This document shows, in pieces, positions 8,675 through 17,700 of a DNA stretch of 64,000 bases. Every line of letters begins with the position of its first letter. Position 1 is the first letter of the stretch. Source of the stretch: Phycisphaerae bacterium. Its GTDB lineage: Bacteria > Planctomycetota > Phycisphaerae > UBA1845. The notes below the pieces were generated by a model. It searched no databases. It was not told where the DNA came from and worked only from the letters and a program-made list of their open reading frames with translations. A program made the translations under genes and the position numbers. Where the stretch lies: the NCBI GenBank assembly GCA_029260135.1, contig JAJDDV010000053.1, forward strand, positions 1 to 64,000, given 5' to 3'.

Positions 8675-9076
8675 CCGCCGTTTCACTCTACTGAGAGCAC
8701 CGTGGAAAACGCCCGTGCGATCGAGGTGCCCAACTCGACGGTTGCGGACACCGTCGAGAACGTCTTCATCCAGAGTCCGGAGACCGGAATGTGGAAGATT
8801 CGCGTCGATGCCGACGAGATTAATGATGACACCCACTTGTTGTTCGTCAACAACGATCCTTCGGAATGTTGCGATGGTGGAGGCTGCACGGTGTCAAGCC
8901 CGAGGGACGCAGACTTCGCCGTCGTTGTGGCTGGTGTAACCGATGTTCTTGGCGCATGTTGCGACGAAGAGCACGGAACCTGCACGAATACAACGCAAGC
9001 GAACTGCCAAGGAGCGATGGATACGTGGTCGTTTGATCGAACGTGTAGCAGTGTCCTATGTCTCGGAACGGAATAG
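8675..9076 (+). pseudogene. C-terminal remnant of a secreted (S8-like) protease with GACC cysteine segment
   Basis: The frame opens at 8675 after a stop and runs to 9076. DTVENVFIQSPETGMWKIRV...DADFAVVVAGV resembles the beta-sandwich tail that follows the catalytic domain in many secreted subtilisin-like proteases. It is followed by GACCDEEHGTCTNTTQANCQ...C, a cysteine-rich segment common in large secreted planctomycete proteins. The catalytic part is not present in any frame upstream, and the only start in frame is a GTG at 8702 without a ribosome site. I read it as the 3' end of a truncated gene. Protein family assignment rests on pattern only. Confidence 0.5.
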
Positions 9077-9174
9077 CAATGGGTTGCGTTGCCAGTGCGG
9101 TGTGCCATCCCCAAGAGGGTCATCGATTGCATGGCGCCGTCGGGCTTTTGGAGACCGTGAAGGAGAACCGGACC

Positions 9175-10605
9175 ATGAGACCATGTCGTCGAAAATGCAT
9201 ATCGACAAGTTGTTGGTGCGTCGTCGTGCTCGTGCTGTGCCCTATTCACACGGCATGTGGGCAGTGCGAGCTGGACAAGATAACCGCATCAAACGGAGGA
9301 ACGAACGATCAGTTCGGACGAAGCGTATTGGCGGATCATGATGTGGTCATCGCTGCAGAGGATTGGTCCCAACTCCATGCATTTCATCGAATCACACGTA
9401 CGCAGTTCGAGGAACACCTGATCCAACCGCCGCAGGGTGGACCGGCGTTGGTTCCTCGCGCTGCGCTCAGCGGAACGCGCCTTTTGGTTCCCGCGATTGG
9501 GCTGGCCTACGTCTACGAATGGGACGGAGCCGCGTGGACCTTGGCTCACGAGCTGACGACACAGGACGACTTCTTCGCACTCTCGTTTTCCTCCCCATCA
9601 CCGGCCATGAAGGACGATATCATAGTGCTCGGGGCTGCGAGGGCGGATGAAGCTTGTCCTGTCGATCCGAACTGTGACTCCGGCGCATCGTACGTGTTTC
9701 GCTGGGATGGCAGCTCCTGGGTCGAAGAGCAGCGACTTACATCCGCACACTCGGAGCAGGGCGACTTCTTCGGTGGTAATGCCGTTATCGACCGAAACCG
9801 AATCGTTGTGGGCGCACTTAGGGGCAATGCAAGAATCGGATCAGCCTACGTATTTGATTGGGGCGGCAACTCGTGGGAAGAGCAGGCGGAATTGACACCG
9901 TCGGACGGCATTCCTTTTGATGAATTTGCCGGTGCGTTAGCGCTCGACGGCGATACGACTTTCGTTGGCGCGGGCCAGTTTGACGGGTGTCCGGTGGGAG
10001 GCGACCCTTGTGATACCGGAGCCGTCTACATATACGAGAAGGTCGGGGCGACATGGGTGGAGACGCAGAAGCTCACAGCTTCGAACGCGCACACAGCGGA
10101 TATGTTCGGCGCATCCATCACATTGGAGGGTGACCTTCTACTCGTGGGTGCCCCTTTCAACGTTTCGGTCGCGTCACTGAATACCGGGGCGGCCTTCCTC
10201 TTCCAGCGAATCGGAGGCCTGTGGCAGGAGCAGGTGCGCCTGACCGGCTCGGACGTCATCCCGCACGATCGATTTGGTGGGTCCGTCGCTCTGTCCAACG
10301 GAATCGCCTATATTGGCGCCACGTTCGCAGATGGAGCGGCTCCGTCGTCCGGCGCCGTCTACATGTTCGGCGTGGACGGCGATTGCGACACCAATGGTCA
10401 GATCGACACGTGCGAGATTCTGGCTGACCCGTCGCTGGACACCAACGGAAATCTTCAGCTCGACATCTGCGACCATTCGATTCCCACCGTCTCAGCGTGG
10501 GGCTTGGCGGTATTGACGCTTCTCGTCATCGCGGCGGGGACGGTTGTGATGCGGCGGAGGGGATCAGGGCAACGGGGCTCGCGCGTCCGTGCAGGCCGCG
10601 GCTGA
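9175..10605 (+). CDS. Secreted FG-GAP-like beta-propeller protein with IPTL-CTERM sorting tail
   Basis: 476 residues from the ATG at 9175, which follows AAGGAGAA; in-frame starts upstream (9058) have no such site. Residues 1-29 are a signal peptide ending TACGQ. Then come about seven repeats of the form dDxFGxSval-gd-xxVGAp-gaaYvfxwdGssWxexxkLt, as in FG-GAP/integrin-type propellers. Two D-x-N-x-x-x-D-x-C calcium-type loops (DTNGQIDTCEI, DTNGNLQLDIC) follow, and then the sorting tail IPTVSAWG, a hydrophobic helix and MRRR. IPTL-CTERM tails are thought to be processed by a dedicated membrane peptidase on the way to the surface. Role unknown, probably extracellular binding. Confidence 0.88.
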   Translation: MRPCRRKCISTSCWCVVVLVLCPIHTACGQCELDKITASNGGTNDQFGRSVLADHDVVIAAEDWSQLHAFHRITRTQFEEHLIQPPQGGPALVPRAALSGTRLLVPAIGLAYVYEWDGAAWTLAHELTTQDDFFALSFSSPSPAMKDDIIVLGAARADEACPVDPNCDSGASYVFRWDGSSWVEEQRLTSAHSEQGDFFGGNAVIDRNRIVVGALRGNARIGSAYVFDWGGNSWEEQAELTPSDGIPFDEFAGALALDGDTTFVGAGQFDGCPVGGDPCDTGAVYIYEKVGATWVETQKLTASNAHTADMFGASITLEGDLLLVGAPFNVSVASLNTGAAFLFQRIGGLWQEQVRLTGSDVIPHDRFGGSVALSNGIAYIGATFADGAAPSSGAVYMFGVDGDCDTNGQIDTCEILADPSLDTNGNLQLDICDHSIPTVSAWGLAVLTLLVIAAGTVVMRRRGSGQRGSRVRAGRG

Positions 10606-10646
10606 GGTGGGTTCTTGCCGCCCGCGGCGCGGGCGTGCACGGGTGA

Positions 10647-12308
10647 TTACCGATAGCGAGCGGCGATGGGCATGCGCCGGCCGGTGCCGAAGGCGCGGGA
10701 GGTCACCTTCAAGCCAATGGGCGCTTGCTTGCGTTTGTATTCCGCGCGGTGGACGAGATCGGCGACGCGCTCGACCGTTGCTCGGTCGAAGCCCTCTTCC
10801 ACGATGGCATCGACGGCCAACTCGCGCTCGACATGTCGCTCCAGAATCGCATCCAGCATCTCGTACGGTGGGAGTGAGTCCTGGTCTTTTTGATCGGGGC
10901 GAAGCTCGGCCGAGGGGGGTTTGTCGATCGTGCGTTGCGGAATCAGCTCACGACCTTCGGATTCGTTGATATGACGGGCAAGCTGATAGACGACCGTCTT
11001 GGGGACGTCACTGAGGACGGCCAGTCCGCCGCACATGTCGCCGTAGAGTGTGCAGTATCCAACCGCCAGTTCGCTCTTATTGCCCGTCGTGATCAGCAGC
11101 GACCCGGATTTGTTGGAAAGGGCCATCAAAATGTTGCCCCGAATTCTCGCCTGGATGTTTTCTTCGGCGATGCCGCTATCGTCGCCGACGCACTGCGAGA
11201 GGATCGGCACAAGAGCCTCTTCGAAGGCCTGATGGACGCTTTCGATCTCAATGATGCGGAAATCGACACCGAGGTTTTCCGCCAGGCGCCGAGCGTCCTC
11301 GACACTGTGGTCGCTGCTGTAGCGGGAGGGCATGGCCACGCCATGGACGTGCTGCGCGCCGACGGCTTCGACGGCGAGTGCGGCCGTCAGCGCCGAGTCG
11401 ATGCCACCCGAGAGGCCGATGACGACACCGCTGAACCCGCACTTGGCCAGGTAATCTCGAATGCCCAGTACCAGCGCGCCGCGGATGCCTTCAATCGCTT
11501 CGGGGTAGGGCTCGACGCGAGCGCCGTCGAGATCGTCGAGGTCTACGACGAGCATGTCTTGTTCGAACGCGTTGGCCCGCGCCCGGACGTAGCCTTCGGC
11601 GTCGAGGAGAATGCTCGTGCCGTCGAAGATGAGGTCGTCGTTACCGCCGACCTGATTCACGTAGACCAGCGGCGTATGATGGTCTCGCGCCTGTGAGGCG
11701 AAGAGGTCTTCGCGATGTCGTTGGACCCCGGCGCGATAGGGCGAGGCCGAAAGATTCACGATCAGGTCGGCACCGGCATCGACGGTTTGCGCGATGGGAT
11801 CGACGTCGTAGACCTCCTTGGTTTCAAACTGTCGATCGTTCCAGAGATCCTCGCAAATGGTCAAGCCGATTCGCGTTGTGGCGTCACCCGTGGGCAGATC
11901 GAAGGTGGTCACCGATGCGCCGGGATTGAAGTATCGCGATTCGTCGAACACGTCGTACGTGGGCAGCAGCCGCTTGGCGTAGCTCGCGATGATGCGGCCT
12001 TGATGGCAGACGGCGGCGGCGTTGAAGTTTCCGGTTCCCGATCCGGTGGGATCGGGGCGGACATAACCGACCACGGCTGTGGTCTTGGTGCAGGCGGCGG
12101 CGACACGCTCGACGGCTTCGACGTTGCGCCGGATCAGGTCTTCCCGCAGCAGGAGGTCTTTGGGGGGATACCCCATCACGACTAGCTCGGGGAAGACCAC
12201 GAGTTCGGCATCGGCGGTTTGCGCCTGGTCAACGGATTCGAGAATTCGCGCCGCGTTGCCGTCGATGTCGCCGACCGTTGGGTTCAACTGGGCAAGGGCG
12301 ACTTTCAT
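10647..12308 (-). CDS. nadE: Glutamine-hydrolysing NAD+ synthase
   Basis: 553 residues in two domains. The N-terminal nitrilase-type glutaminase shows its triad: Glu41 (FPELVV), Lys112 (YAKRLLPTYDVFDE) and Cys152 (LTICEDLW). The C-terminal ammonia-dependent synthetase has the ATP-pyrophosphatase P-loop GLSGGIDSALTAAL at about 298-311 and TTGNKSELAVGYCTLYGDMCGG further on. It converts deamido-NAD, ATP and glutamine to NAD+ in the cytoplasm, the last step of NAD synthesis. It follows glmS by 10 nt on the same strand, so the two are probably one operon; both use glutamine as nitrogen donor. Confidence 0.96.
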   Translation of the reverse strand: MKVALAQLNPTVGDIDGNAARILESVDQAQTADAELVVFPELVVMGYPPKDLLLREDLIRRNVEAVERVAAACTKTTAVVGYVRPDPTGSGTGNFNAAAVCHQGRIIASYAKRLLPTYDVFDESRYFNPGASVTTFDLPTGDATTRIGLTICEDLWNDRQFETKEVYDVDPIAQTVDAGADLIVNLSASPYRAGVQRHREDLFASQARDHHTPLVYVNQVGGNDDLIFDGTSILLDAEGYVRARANAFEQDMLVVDLDDLDGARVEPYPEAIEGIRGALVLGIRDYLAKCGFSGVVIGLSGGIDSALTAALAVEAVGAQHVHGVAMPSRYSSDHSVEDARRLAENLGVDFRIIEIESVHQAFEEALVPILSQCVGDDSGIAEENIQARIRGNILMALSNKSGSLLITTGNKSELAVGYCTLYGDMCGGLAVLSDVPKTVVYQLARHINESEGRELIPQRTIDKPPSAELRPDQKDQDSLPPYEMLDAILERHVERELAVDAIVEEGFDRATVERVADLVHRAEYKRKQAPIGLKVTSRAFGTGRRMPIAARYR

Positions 12309-12318
12309 GGGAGCAAGT

Positions 12319-14142
12319 CTATTCCACGGTCACGCTCTTGGCGAGGTTGCGGGGCTTGTCGACGTTGCAGCCGCGAATGACCGCCGCGTGATAGGCGATG
12401 AGTTGCAGCGGGACCGACGTCAACAGCGGTTGAAGCGGCTCAACCGTGTCGGGAACGAAAATCACGTGCTCCGCGATCTTCTTGATTTCACGGTCACCCT
12501 CGGTGGCGATGGCGATGACGCTTCCGCCGCGAGCGCGCACCTCAGAGATGTTGTTCATGATCTTGTCGTACTGGCTGCCCGACGTCGCGATGACCACCAC
12601 GGGCATGCCCTCTGTAATCAACGCGATGGGACCGTGCTTCATCTCGGCCGCGGGGAGACCCTCGGCGTGAATATAGCTGATTTCCTTGAGCTTGAGCGCC
12701 CCTTCGAGCGCCACGGGGTAGTTGTATCCCCGGCCGAGGTAAAGCCAATTGTCCAAGCCGGCGTAGCGCTCGGCGACGGTCTTGGCGTCGTCGGCCTGCT
12801 CGAGCATGGATCTAATCTGCGCGGGAATCTCAGCCAGCGCGCTAATGAACTGCGCTGCTGCGGCCGTAGAGAGGTGCCTTCGTCTTCCGACATAGCAGGC
12901 GATCAGCGACAAGACCGCCACCTGCCCGGTGAACGCCTTCGTGCTGGCGACGCCGATCTCTGGACCGACGTGAAGGAAGACGCCCGCGTCGGTACCGCGA
13001 GCGAGCGTGGAGCCCACGGTGTTGACGACGCCGAGGGTGAGCGCGCCGCGCTGCTTGGCTTCGGTCAACGCGGCGATGGTGTCCGCCGTCTCGCCGCTCT
13101 GGGAGACGGCCATTACGATCGTGCCGTCGTCGATGATGGGGTTGCGATAGCGAAACTCGCTGGCGTATTCGGTTTCGGTGGGAATGCGCGCGAGTTCCTC
13201 GAAGAGGTATTCACCGACGAGTGCGGCGTGCCACGCGGTTCCGCACGCGGTCAAAATGATACGCTTGGCGCGAACGAGCTCTCTGGCGCAATCGACCAAA
13301 CCGCCGAGATGGACCATGCCCTCACGGACATCGATGCGCCCGCGGAGGCAGTTGGCGAGCGCGTCGGGCTGCTCGAAGATCTCCTTGTGCATGAAGTGTT
13401 CGTGGCCACCGAGCTCAATCTCTTCGAGCGACCACTCGATCTCTTCGACTTCCTTCGCGACGGGAATGGCATCGAGCGTGGTCAGGCGGAAATCATCGCG
13501 GGTGATTCGCGCGATCTGCCCGTCGCCCATGTACACGACTTGAGACGTGTGCGCGAGAATGGCCGCCGCATCCGACGCGAGGATGTGCTCGTGCTGACCG
13601 ACGCCGATGATCAGCGGGCTTCCTTGTCGAGCGGCGACGACGACATCGGGTTCGTCGGCACAGACCACCGCGATGCCGAACGTGCCGGAGACTTCGTGCA
13701 GCGCCTGGCGGACCGCCTTCTCGAGATCGCCGGCGTAGAAGTGCCCGACGAGTTGTGCGATGACTTCCGTGTCGGTCTCGCTCTTGAACTGCACGCCCTG
13801 TCGTTCGAGGTAGGTTCTCAGCGCCCGATCGTTTTCGATGATCCCATTGTGGATGACGGCGATTTTTCCCGACGCATCGAGATGCGGGTGGGCGTTGAGG
13901 TCGGTCGGGGCACCGTGGGTCGCCCAGCGGGTATGGCCGATTCCGGTCGCCTGCGGGAGGGCGAAGTCGAGCCGCTGCTCGAGAACGGAAATCCGCCCGG
14001 CGGACTTGGTGACTTCGACCTTGCCACCCTGGGCAAGTGCGATTCCGGCCGAGTCGTAACCGCGGTACTCCAGTCGGCGCAAACCCTCGATCAGAATCGG
14101 AAGCGCCGGTCTGGTTCCCACATATCCGATGATTCCGCACAT
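12319..14142 (-). CDS. glmS: Glutamine-fructose-6-phosphate aminotransferase (isomerising)
   Basis: 607 residues. The mature N-terminus CGIIGYVG provides the catalytic Cys; RRLEYRGYDSAG, GHTRWATHG and the HNGIIEN loop complete the class II glutaminase domain (1-240). Two SIS domains follow (TACGTAWHAALVGEYLFEE, SQSGETADT, GRGYNYPVALEGALKLKEISY), and the protein ends in the family tail KPRNLAKSVTVE. It makes glucosamine-6-phosphate for peptidoglycan and LPS. AAGGAGG lies 9 nt upstream of the ATG at 14142, so the longer frame reaching 14634 is not used. First gene of a glmS-nadE operon; no glmS ribozyme core was recognised in the leader. Confidence 0.96.
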   Translation of the reverse strand: MCGIIGYVGTRPALPILIEGLRRLEYRGYDSAGIALAQGGKVEVTKSAGRISVLEQRLDFALPQATGIGHTRWATHGAPTDLNAHPHLDASGKIAVIHNGIIENDRALRTYLERQGVQFKSETDTEVIAQLVGHFYAGDLEKAVRQALHEVSGTFGIAVVCADEPDVVVAARQGSPLIIGVGQHEHILASDAAAILAHTSQVVYMGDGQIARITRDDFRLTTLDAIPVAKEVEEIEWSLEEIELGGHEHFMHKEIFEQPDALANCLRGRIDVREGMVHLGGLVDCARELVRAKRIILTACGTAWHAALVGEYLFEELARIPTETEYASEFRYRNPIIDDGTIVMAVSQSGETADTIAALTEAKQRGALTLGVVNTVGSTLARGTDAGVFLHVGPEIGVASTKAFTGQVAVLSLIACYVGRRRHLSTAAAAQFISALAEIPAQIRSMLEQADDAKTVAERYAGLDNWLYLGRGYNYPVALEGALKLKEISYIHAEGLPAAEMKHGPIALITEGMPVVVIATSGSQYDKIMNNISEVRARGGSVIAIATEGDREIKKIAEHVIFVPDTVEPLQPLLTSVPLQLIAYHAAVIRGCNVDKPRNLAKSVTVE

Positions 14143-14385
14143 TGGTGCCCCGCCTCCTTGATCCGAGATCGTCGGGTCGCGACGAATCGGCCCGGATGCA
14201 CACTCGCCCCGGGCCCGCTCGACTCGTCGTCGTCCCCTGATTATCGGCACTTTTCGGCGATACACAAACGATTGCGCGCCGCGGTATTGGCCTCTTTCCG
14301 CTCGTTCGCGGATTCTGCGGGCCGGGAGAAGCGACGTCGCCGCGACCCTTCCCGAACGGACGGCGACGCGAGCCCGCCGTTGTCT

Positions 14386-14391
14386 TATAAT
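14386..14391 (+). promoter_or_regulatory. Possible -10 element for rarA
   Basis: TATAAT stands 20 nt before the GTG start of rarA in the divergent glmS-rarA spacer. No convincing -35 box is visible at 16-18 nt, so this is a weak call. Confidence 0.3.
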
Positions 14392-14411
14392 ACGCTGCTT
14401 GGAGTCTTCTG

Positions 14412-15752
14412 GTGGACCTTTTTGAAGAACAACGTCGTGAGAATCGGCGGAGGGCGCAGCCGTTGCCGGTTCGGATGCGGCCCCGCACGCTCGACGATTT
14501 CGTCGGACAGGAGAGCTTTCTAGGCGAGGGAAAGCTCCTGCGGCGGATACTCGAATCCGACCGCGTGACCAGTGCCTTGTTTTACGGCCCGCCCGGCTGT
14601 GGCAAAACGACCTTGGCGCGGATCCTCGCGGCATCGACCCACGCCCAGTTCGAACAGGTCAATGCGGTGGCGGCCGGCGTCAAGGCGATCCGCGAGATCC
14701 TCGCAGCCGCTCACGAGCGCCTGGCGGGCGGCGGACAGCGCACGATCCTCTTCATCGACGAGCTACATCGCTTCAACCGATCGCAGCAGGATGTGCTGCT
14801 TCGCGACGTGGAAGAGGGCGTCATCACGCTGATCGGCGCCACGACGCAGAACCCGTACTTTGCCATCAACGCGCCGCTGATCTCCCGAAGCCAGGTCTTC
14901 GCGTTCGAACCGCTCAGCAACGACGATGTCAAAACGCTGCTGAGGCGCGCCATCAACGATGTTCGTCACGGTCTGGGTTCACTCGACGTCACGCTGACGG
15001 ACGATGCGGCGGAGCACCTTGCCAACATGTCTGATGGTGATGCCCGACGCGCACTAACGGCCCTCGAGGTCGCCGTCCTGTCGCAGAAAGACCGGAAGGC
15101 GGAGTCGGACGGCGGAGTCGTGGTTGATCTTGCTGTGGCCGCGGATTCGATTCAGCGCAAGGCGCTCGAATACGACGGAACGGGCGACTCGCACTACGAC
15201 GCGATCAGTGCCTTGATCAAGTCCATCCGAGGAAGTGACCCGGATGCGGCCGTCTACTGGCTCGCCCGAATGCTCGAGGCCGGGGAGGACCCACGCTTCA
15301 TCGCCCGCCGCATCGTGATCGCTGCGGCCGAGGATATCGGCAATGCCGACCCACAGGGCTTGATCCTCGCTGAGGCGGCGGCCGCCGCGACCGATCGGGT
15401 CGGCTTACCGGAATGTCAGCTTCCGCTGGCTCAGGCGGCGATCTACCTCGCCTGTGCGCCGAAGTCGAACGCCTCGGCTACGGCGATCTGGAAAGCGTCA
15501 GAGGACGTTCGCGAGGGGCGGACCCTGCCGGTTCCCAAGCATCTCCGCTCGACCGGGTATCCGGGGGCAAAAATCCTGGGTGCGGGCGAGGGCTACCGGT
15601 ACCCTCATGACGATCCTGACGGTATAGTCGCCCAGGATTATCTTGGCGTGAATCGGATTTACTACGATCCGACCGACCGAGGGACCGAAGGTAAATTACG
15701 CGAGTACCTCAAGGGGGCTCGCGATCGAACGGCAGACGCGAAGAAGGCCTAA
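14412..15752 (+). CDS. rarA: Replication-associated recombination protein A (AAA+ ATPase)
   Basis: 446 residues from a GTG start that gives the family N-terminus MDLFEEQR...PLPVRMRPRTLDDFVGQ. Walker A GPPGCGKTT is at 59-67, Walker B ILFIDELHRFN at about 112-122, and sensor 1 GATTQNPYF follows. The C-terminal tetramerisation domain includes SALIKSIRGSDPDAAVYWLARM and the conserved end YRYPHDDPDG. RarA (MgsA) acts at stalled replication forks and single-strand gaps with SSB. The gene is divergent from glmS. Confidence 0.95.
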   Translation: MDLFEEQRRENRRRAQPLPVRMRPRTLDDFVGQESFLGEGKLLRRILESDRVTSALFYGPPGCGKTTLARILAASTHAQFEQVNAVAAGVKAIREILAAAHERLAGGGQRTILFIDELHRFNRSQQDVLLRDVEEGVITLIGATTQNPYFAINAPLISRSQVFAFEPLSNDDVKTLLRRAINDVRHGLGSLDVTLTDDAAEHLANMSDGDARRALTALEVAVLSQKDRKAESDGGVVVDLAVAADSIQRKALEYDGTGDSHYDAISALIKSIRGSDPDAAVYWLARMLEAGEDPRFIARRIVIAAAEDIGNADPQGLILAEAAAAATDRVGLPECQLPLAQAAIYLACAPKSNASATAIWKASEDVREGRTLPVPKHLRSTGYPGAKILGAGEGYRYPHDDPDGIVAQDYLGVNRIYYDPTDRGTEGKLREYLKGARDRTADAKKA

Positions 15753-15877
15753 TCGCTCGGTACGGGCTCGCGTTTAGACATTGGATGCGACCTGACAGGC
15801 CCCGTATTGAGCATCCGAGCACGAGCGCTCGATGTGTCGTGCCTTTGGCCTGACTGCGCTGTGTACGAGCCATCAAC

Positions 15878-16450
15878 TTGTCTGTGAAGAAAGAACTACG
15901 CCAGCGACTTCGGAACATTCTGGCCGAGATTCCGCAAGAGGAGGTCGAGACCAAGTCGCTACGTGCCTGCCATCGCCTCTTCGAACTCCCCGAGTACGTC
16001 TCCGCCGAAGTGATCATGGTGTTTCTTTCGCTTCCCGGGGAAATTGACACGTCCTCGGTGGTACTACGAGCCTGGCAAGACTGCAAACGCGTACTCGCCC
16101 CGAAGGTGAGCTGGAGCCAGCGACGCATGATGCCGGTCGAAATCAGATCGCTCACTGACGATCTGACCGTCTCTTCGATGGGCATTCGCGAGCCGATCTC
16201 GGGGATCCCGTTCCCCGCCACCATGATCGATCTGGTCCTGGTCCCCGGTCTTGGCTTCGATGAGTACGGCCACCGACTGGGCCGCGGCCGCGGCTTCTAC
16301 GATCGCTACCTCGCCCACCCGGAGTTTCGCGGCGTCGCCTGTGCCATGGCCTTTGAAGAACAGATGACCGCCTCCGTACCCGTGGGCCCGCTCGATCGAA
16401 ACGTCGATATGCTGATCACGGATGAAACAGCGCGCCGGTTCTCCACGTAG
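15878..16450 (+). CDS. 5-formyltetrahydrofolate cyclo-ligase
   Basis: About 190 residues. N-terminal KKELRQRLRNIL; the ATP/folate-binding loop GIREPISGIPF; and the family signature DLVLVPGLGFDEYGHRLGRGRGFYDRYL near residues 116-147. It converts 5-formyl-THF to 5,10-methenyl-THF using ATP, returning folate to the one-carbon pool. The start is a TTG at 15878 or a GTG at 15884; neither has a clear ribosome site. It is the counterpart of the formyl-THF deformylase gene at 43633, though the two are far apart. Confidence 0.93.
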   Translation: MSVKKELRQRLRNILAEIPQEEVETKSLRACHRLFELPEYVSAEVIMVFLSLPGEIDTSSVVLRAWQDCKRVLAPKVSWSQRRMMPVEIRSLTDDLTVSSMGIREPISGIPFPATMIDLVLVPGLGFDEYGHRLGRGRGFYDRYLAHPEFRGVACAMAFEEQMTASVPVGPLDRNVDMLITDETARRFST

Positions 16451-16539
16451 TCCGCATTTTCCGCCCACTTGGTGAGATTTCGATCTAACGGCCACCGGTC
16501 TCATGCGTATACTGTCCATAGAGACCTACGGGCCGAATC

Positions 16540-17700
16540 ATGATTCGCAAACGCCTCATCGCCATACTCCTTGCCGCCGCATTGGCCTCAGTGGTTCTTG
16601 GCGTCACGAGCTTCTGGAGACCCTTCTCCGGCGAACTGTCGCCGGGGCAGCGTCTGTGGAGCCAGGCGGTGGCTATCGACGGTAACGCCCGCTTCATCGG
16701 CGCCTGGGATTCTCGGCCGGCCTCGAGCGCCACGGGGAACGGCATTGCCGACGCCAAATTGTTTTGGCGTCGGCACCTCTTCGTCGCGCTGCCCCTCAAG
16801 TTCCAGGTCTACGCACGACAGAATCCCTCGGACACGCGATTCGGCGTACGGGAATGTCGGTTCGACGTCTCGCTCTTCCTTCTGGGCGGATTGCTGCTCG
16901 GGACCGCCTGGCTCATCGGTCCGGGTAGTCGCTACCTCGCCCACATACCCGGTGTTCTTCGGGAGATCCGCCGCCCCTCCGACGGCGAGTTCCTCTGGCC
17001 GACGTCGCGGCTGATCCGTCGGACCGTCGTCGCCATTTTCGGCGTGATTGGACTTGGCTCCCTCGCGCTCATGATCGTCGCTGCATCCAAGCCCCTGACC
17101 TGGATGACGCCGATGGGAAGCAGCGTTATCGAGGTGTCGGGTGCCGGCATGCGGGTCTCGATGGCAGGGGATCCGGAGGCCTCACCGGACTCCGGCTTTT
17201 CCACTCGACTGCCCGGCTTTCGTCTCGTCACGGACAGAACCTTTCAGCTTCCCGCGGGTCCATCAGGCGGGCCGGGACTTCCGCCGGGGGTACCCCCTTC
17301 AGCTCAGCCGACGGTTCCGGTGAAGATTCCGCCGGACATTCTCAAGCAACTCCAGGCCCAAAGGGCGAAGATCTTCGGCGGGGGAGGCGGGACGAGTACC
17401 CATGTGCTCCTGGTGGCTTCGTGGCTGCCGCTCGTTCTCGCACTGCCCTATCCGATCGTGGCTCTGATCCGTGGTCCCATCCGCAGGCACCGGTATGGCC
17501 TTAACAGGCGCTGCCTGTGTTGTGGTTACAATCTCACGGGCTTGATTGAACCGCGCTGTCCGGAGTGCGGCACGGCGTTCGACCCGGCGCTGCTGGTGCT
17601 GGATCTCGCTGCTTCCACACCGGCAACGCCTTTGCCCGAGCGACCCGACACGGAAGCAAGCCCTTCCGATCAGGTGGGTGTGACACGACACGCGACTTGA
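16540..17700 (+). CDS. Membrane protein with planctomycete C-terminal zinc ribbon
   Basis: 386 residues. Transmembrane segments are predicted near residues 5-25, 110-125, 160-182 and 290-310. The N-terminal half of the external part is unlike any family I recognise. The extension after the last helix carries CLCCGYNLTGLIEPRCPECG (about residues 326-345), a four-cysteine zinc ribbon seen in many short planctomycete membrane proteins and shared here with 46839, 47745 and 48170. No function is established for this tail. The N-terminus MIRKRLIAIL also resembles the MIRKTIIVV start of the array at 48 kb. The 3' end overlaps the convergent methyltransferase gene by 31 nt. Confidence 0.8.
   Translation: MIRKRLIAILLAAALASVVLGVTSFWRPFSGELSPGQRLWSQAVAIDGNARFIGAWDSRPASSATGNGIADAKLFWRRHLFVALPLKFQVYARQNPSDTRFGVRECRFDVSLFLLGGLLLGTAWLIGPGSRYLAHIPGVLREIRRPSDGEFLWPTSRLIRRTVVAIFGVIGLGSLALMIVAASKPLTWMTPMGSSVIEVSGAGMRVSMAGDPEASPDSGFSTRLPGFRLVTDRTFQLPAGPSGGPGLPPGVPPSAQPTVPVKIPPDILKQLQAQRAKIFGGGGGTSTHVLLVASWLPLVLALPYPIVALIRGPIRRHRYGLNRRCLCCGYNLTGLIEPRCPECGTAFDPALLVLDLAASTPATPLPERPDTEASPSDQVGVTRHAT

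Noticed and set aside
8625-8690. tRNA-like stretch (GTTAGCTCAACGGGCAGGA)
   Set aside because: It resembles a D-arm, but no acceptor stem, anticodon arm or GGTTCGA T-loop can be fitted around it.
14143-14411. glmS ribozyme upstream of glmS
   Set aside because: The expected pseudoknotted core was not recognised in the leader, and the known class is mostly confined to Firmicutes.
12079-14523. 814-codon open frame opposite glmS
   Set aside because: It is the antisense shadow of glmS and nadE, which have complete family signatures.
15753-15877. 6S RNA ahead of the 5-formyl-THF cyclo-ligase gene
   Set aside because: The arrangement is known in proteobacteria, but only 125 nt are available and no long bubble-containing hairpin is visible.
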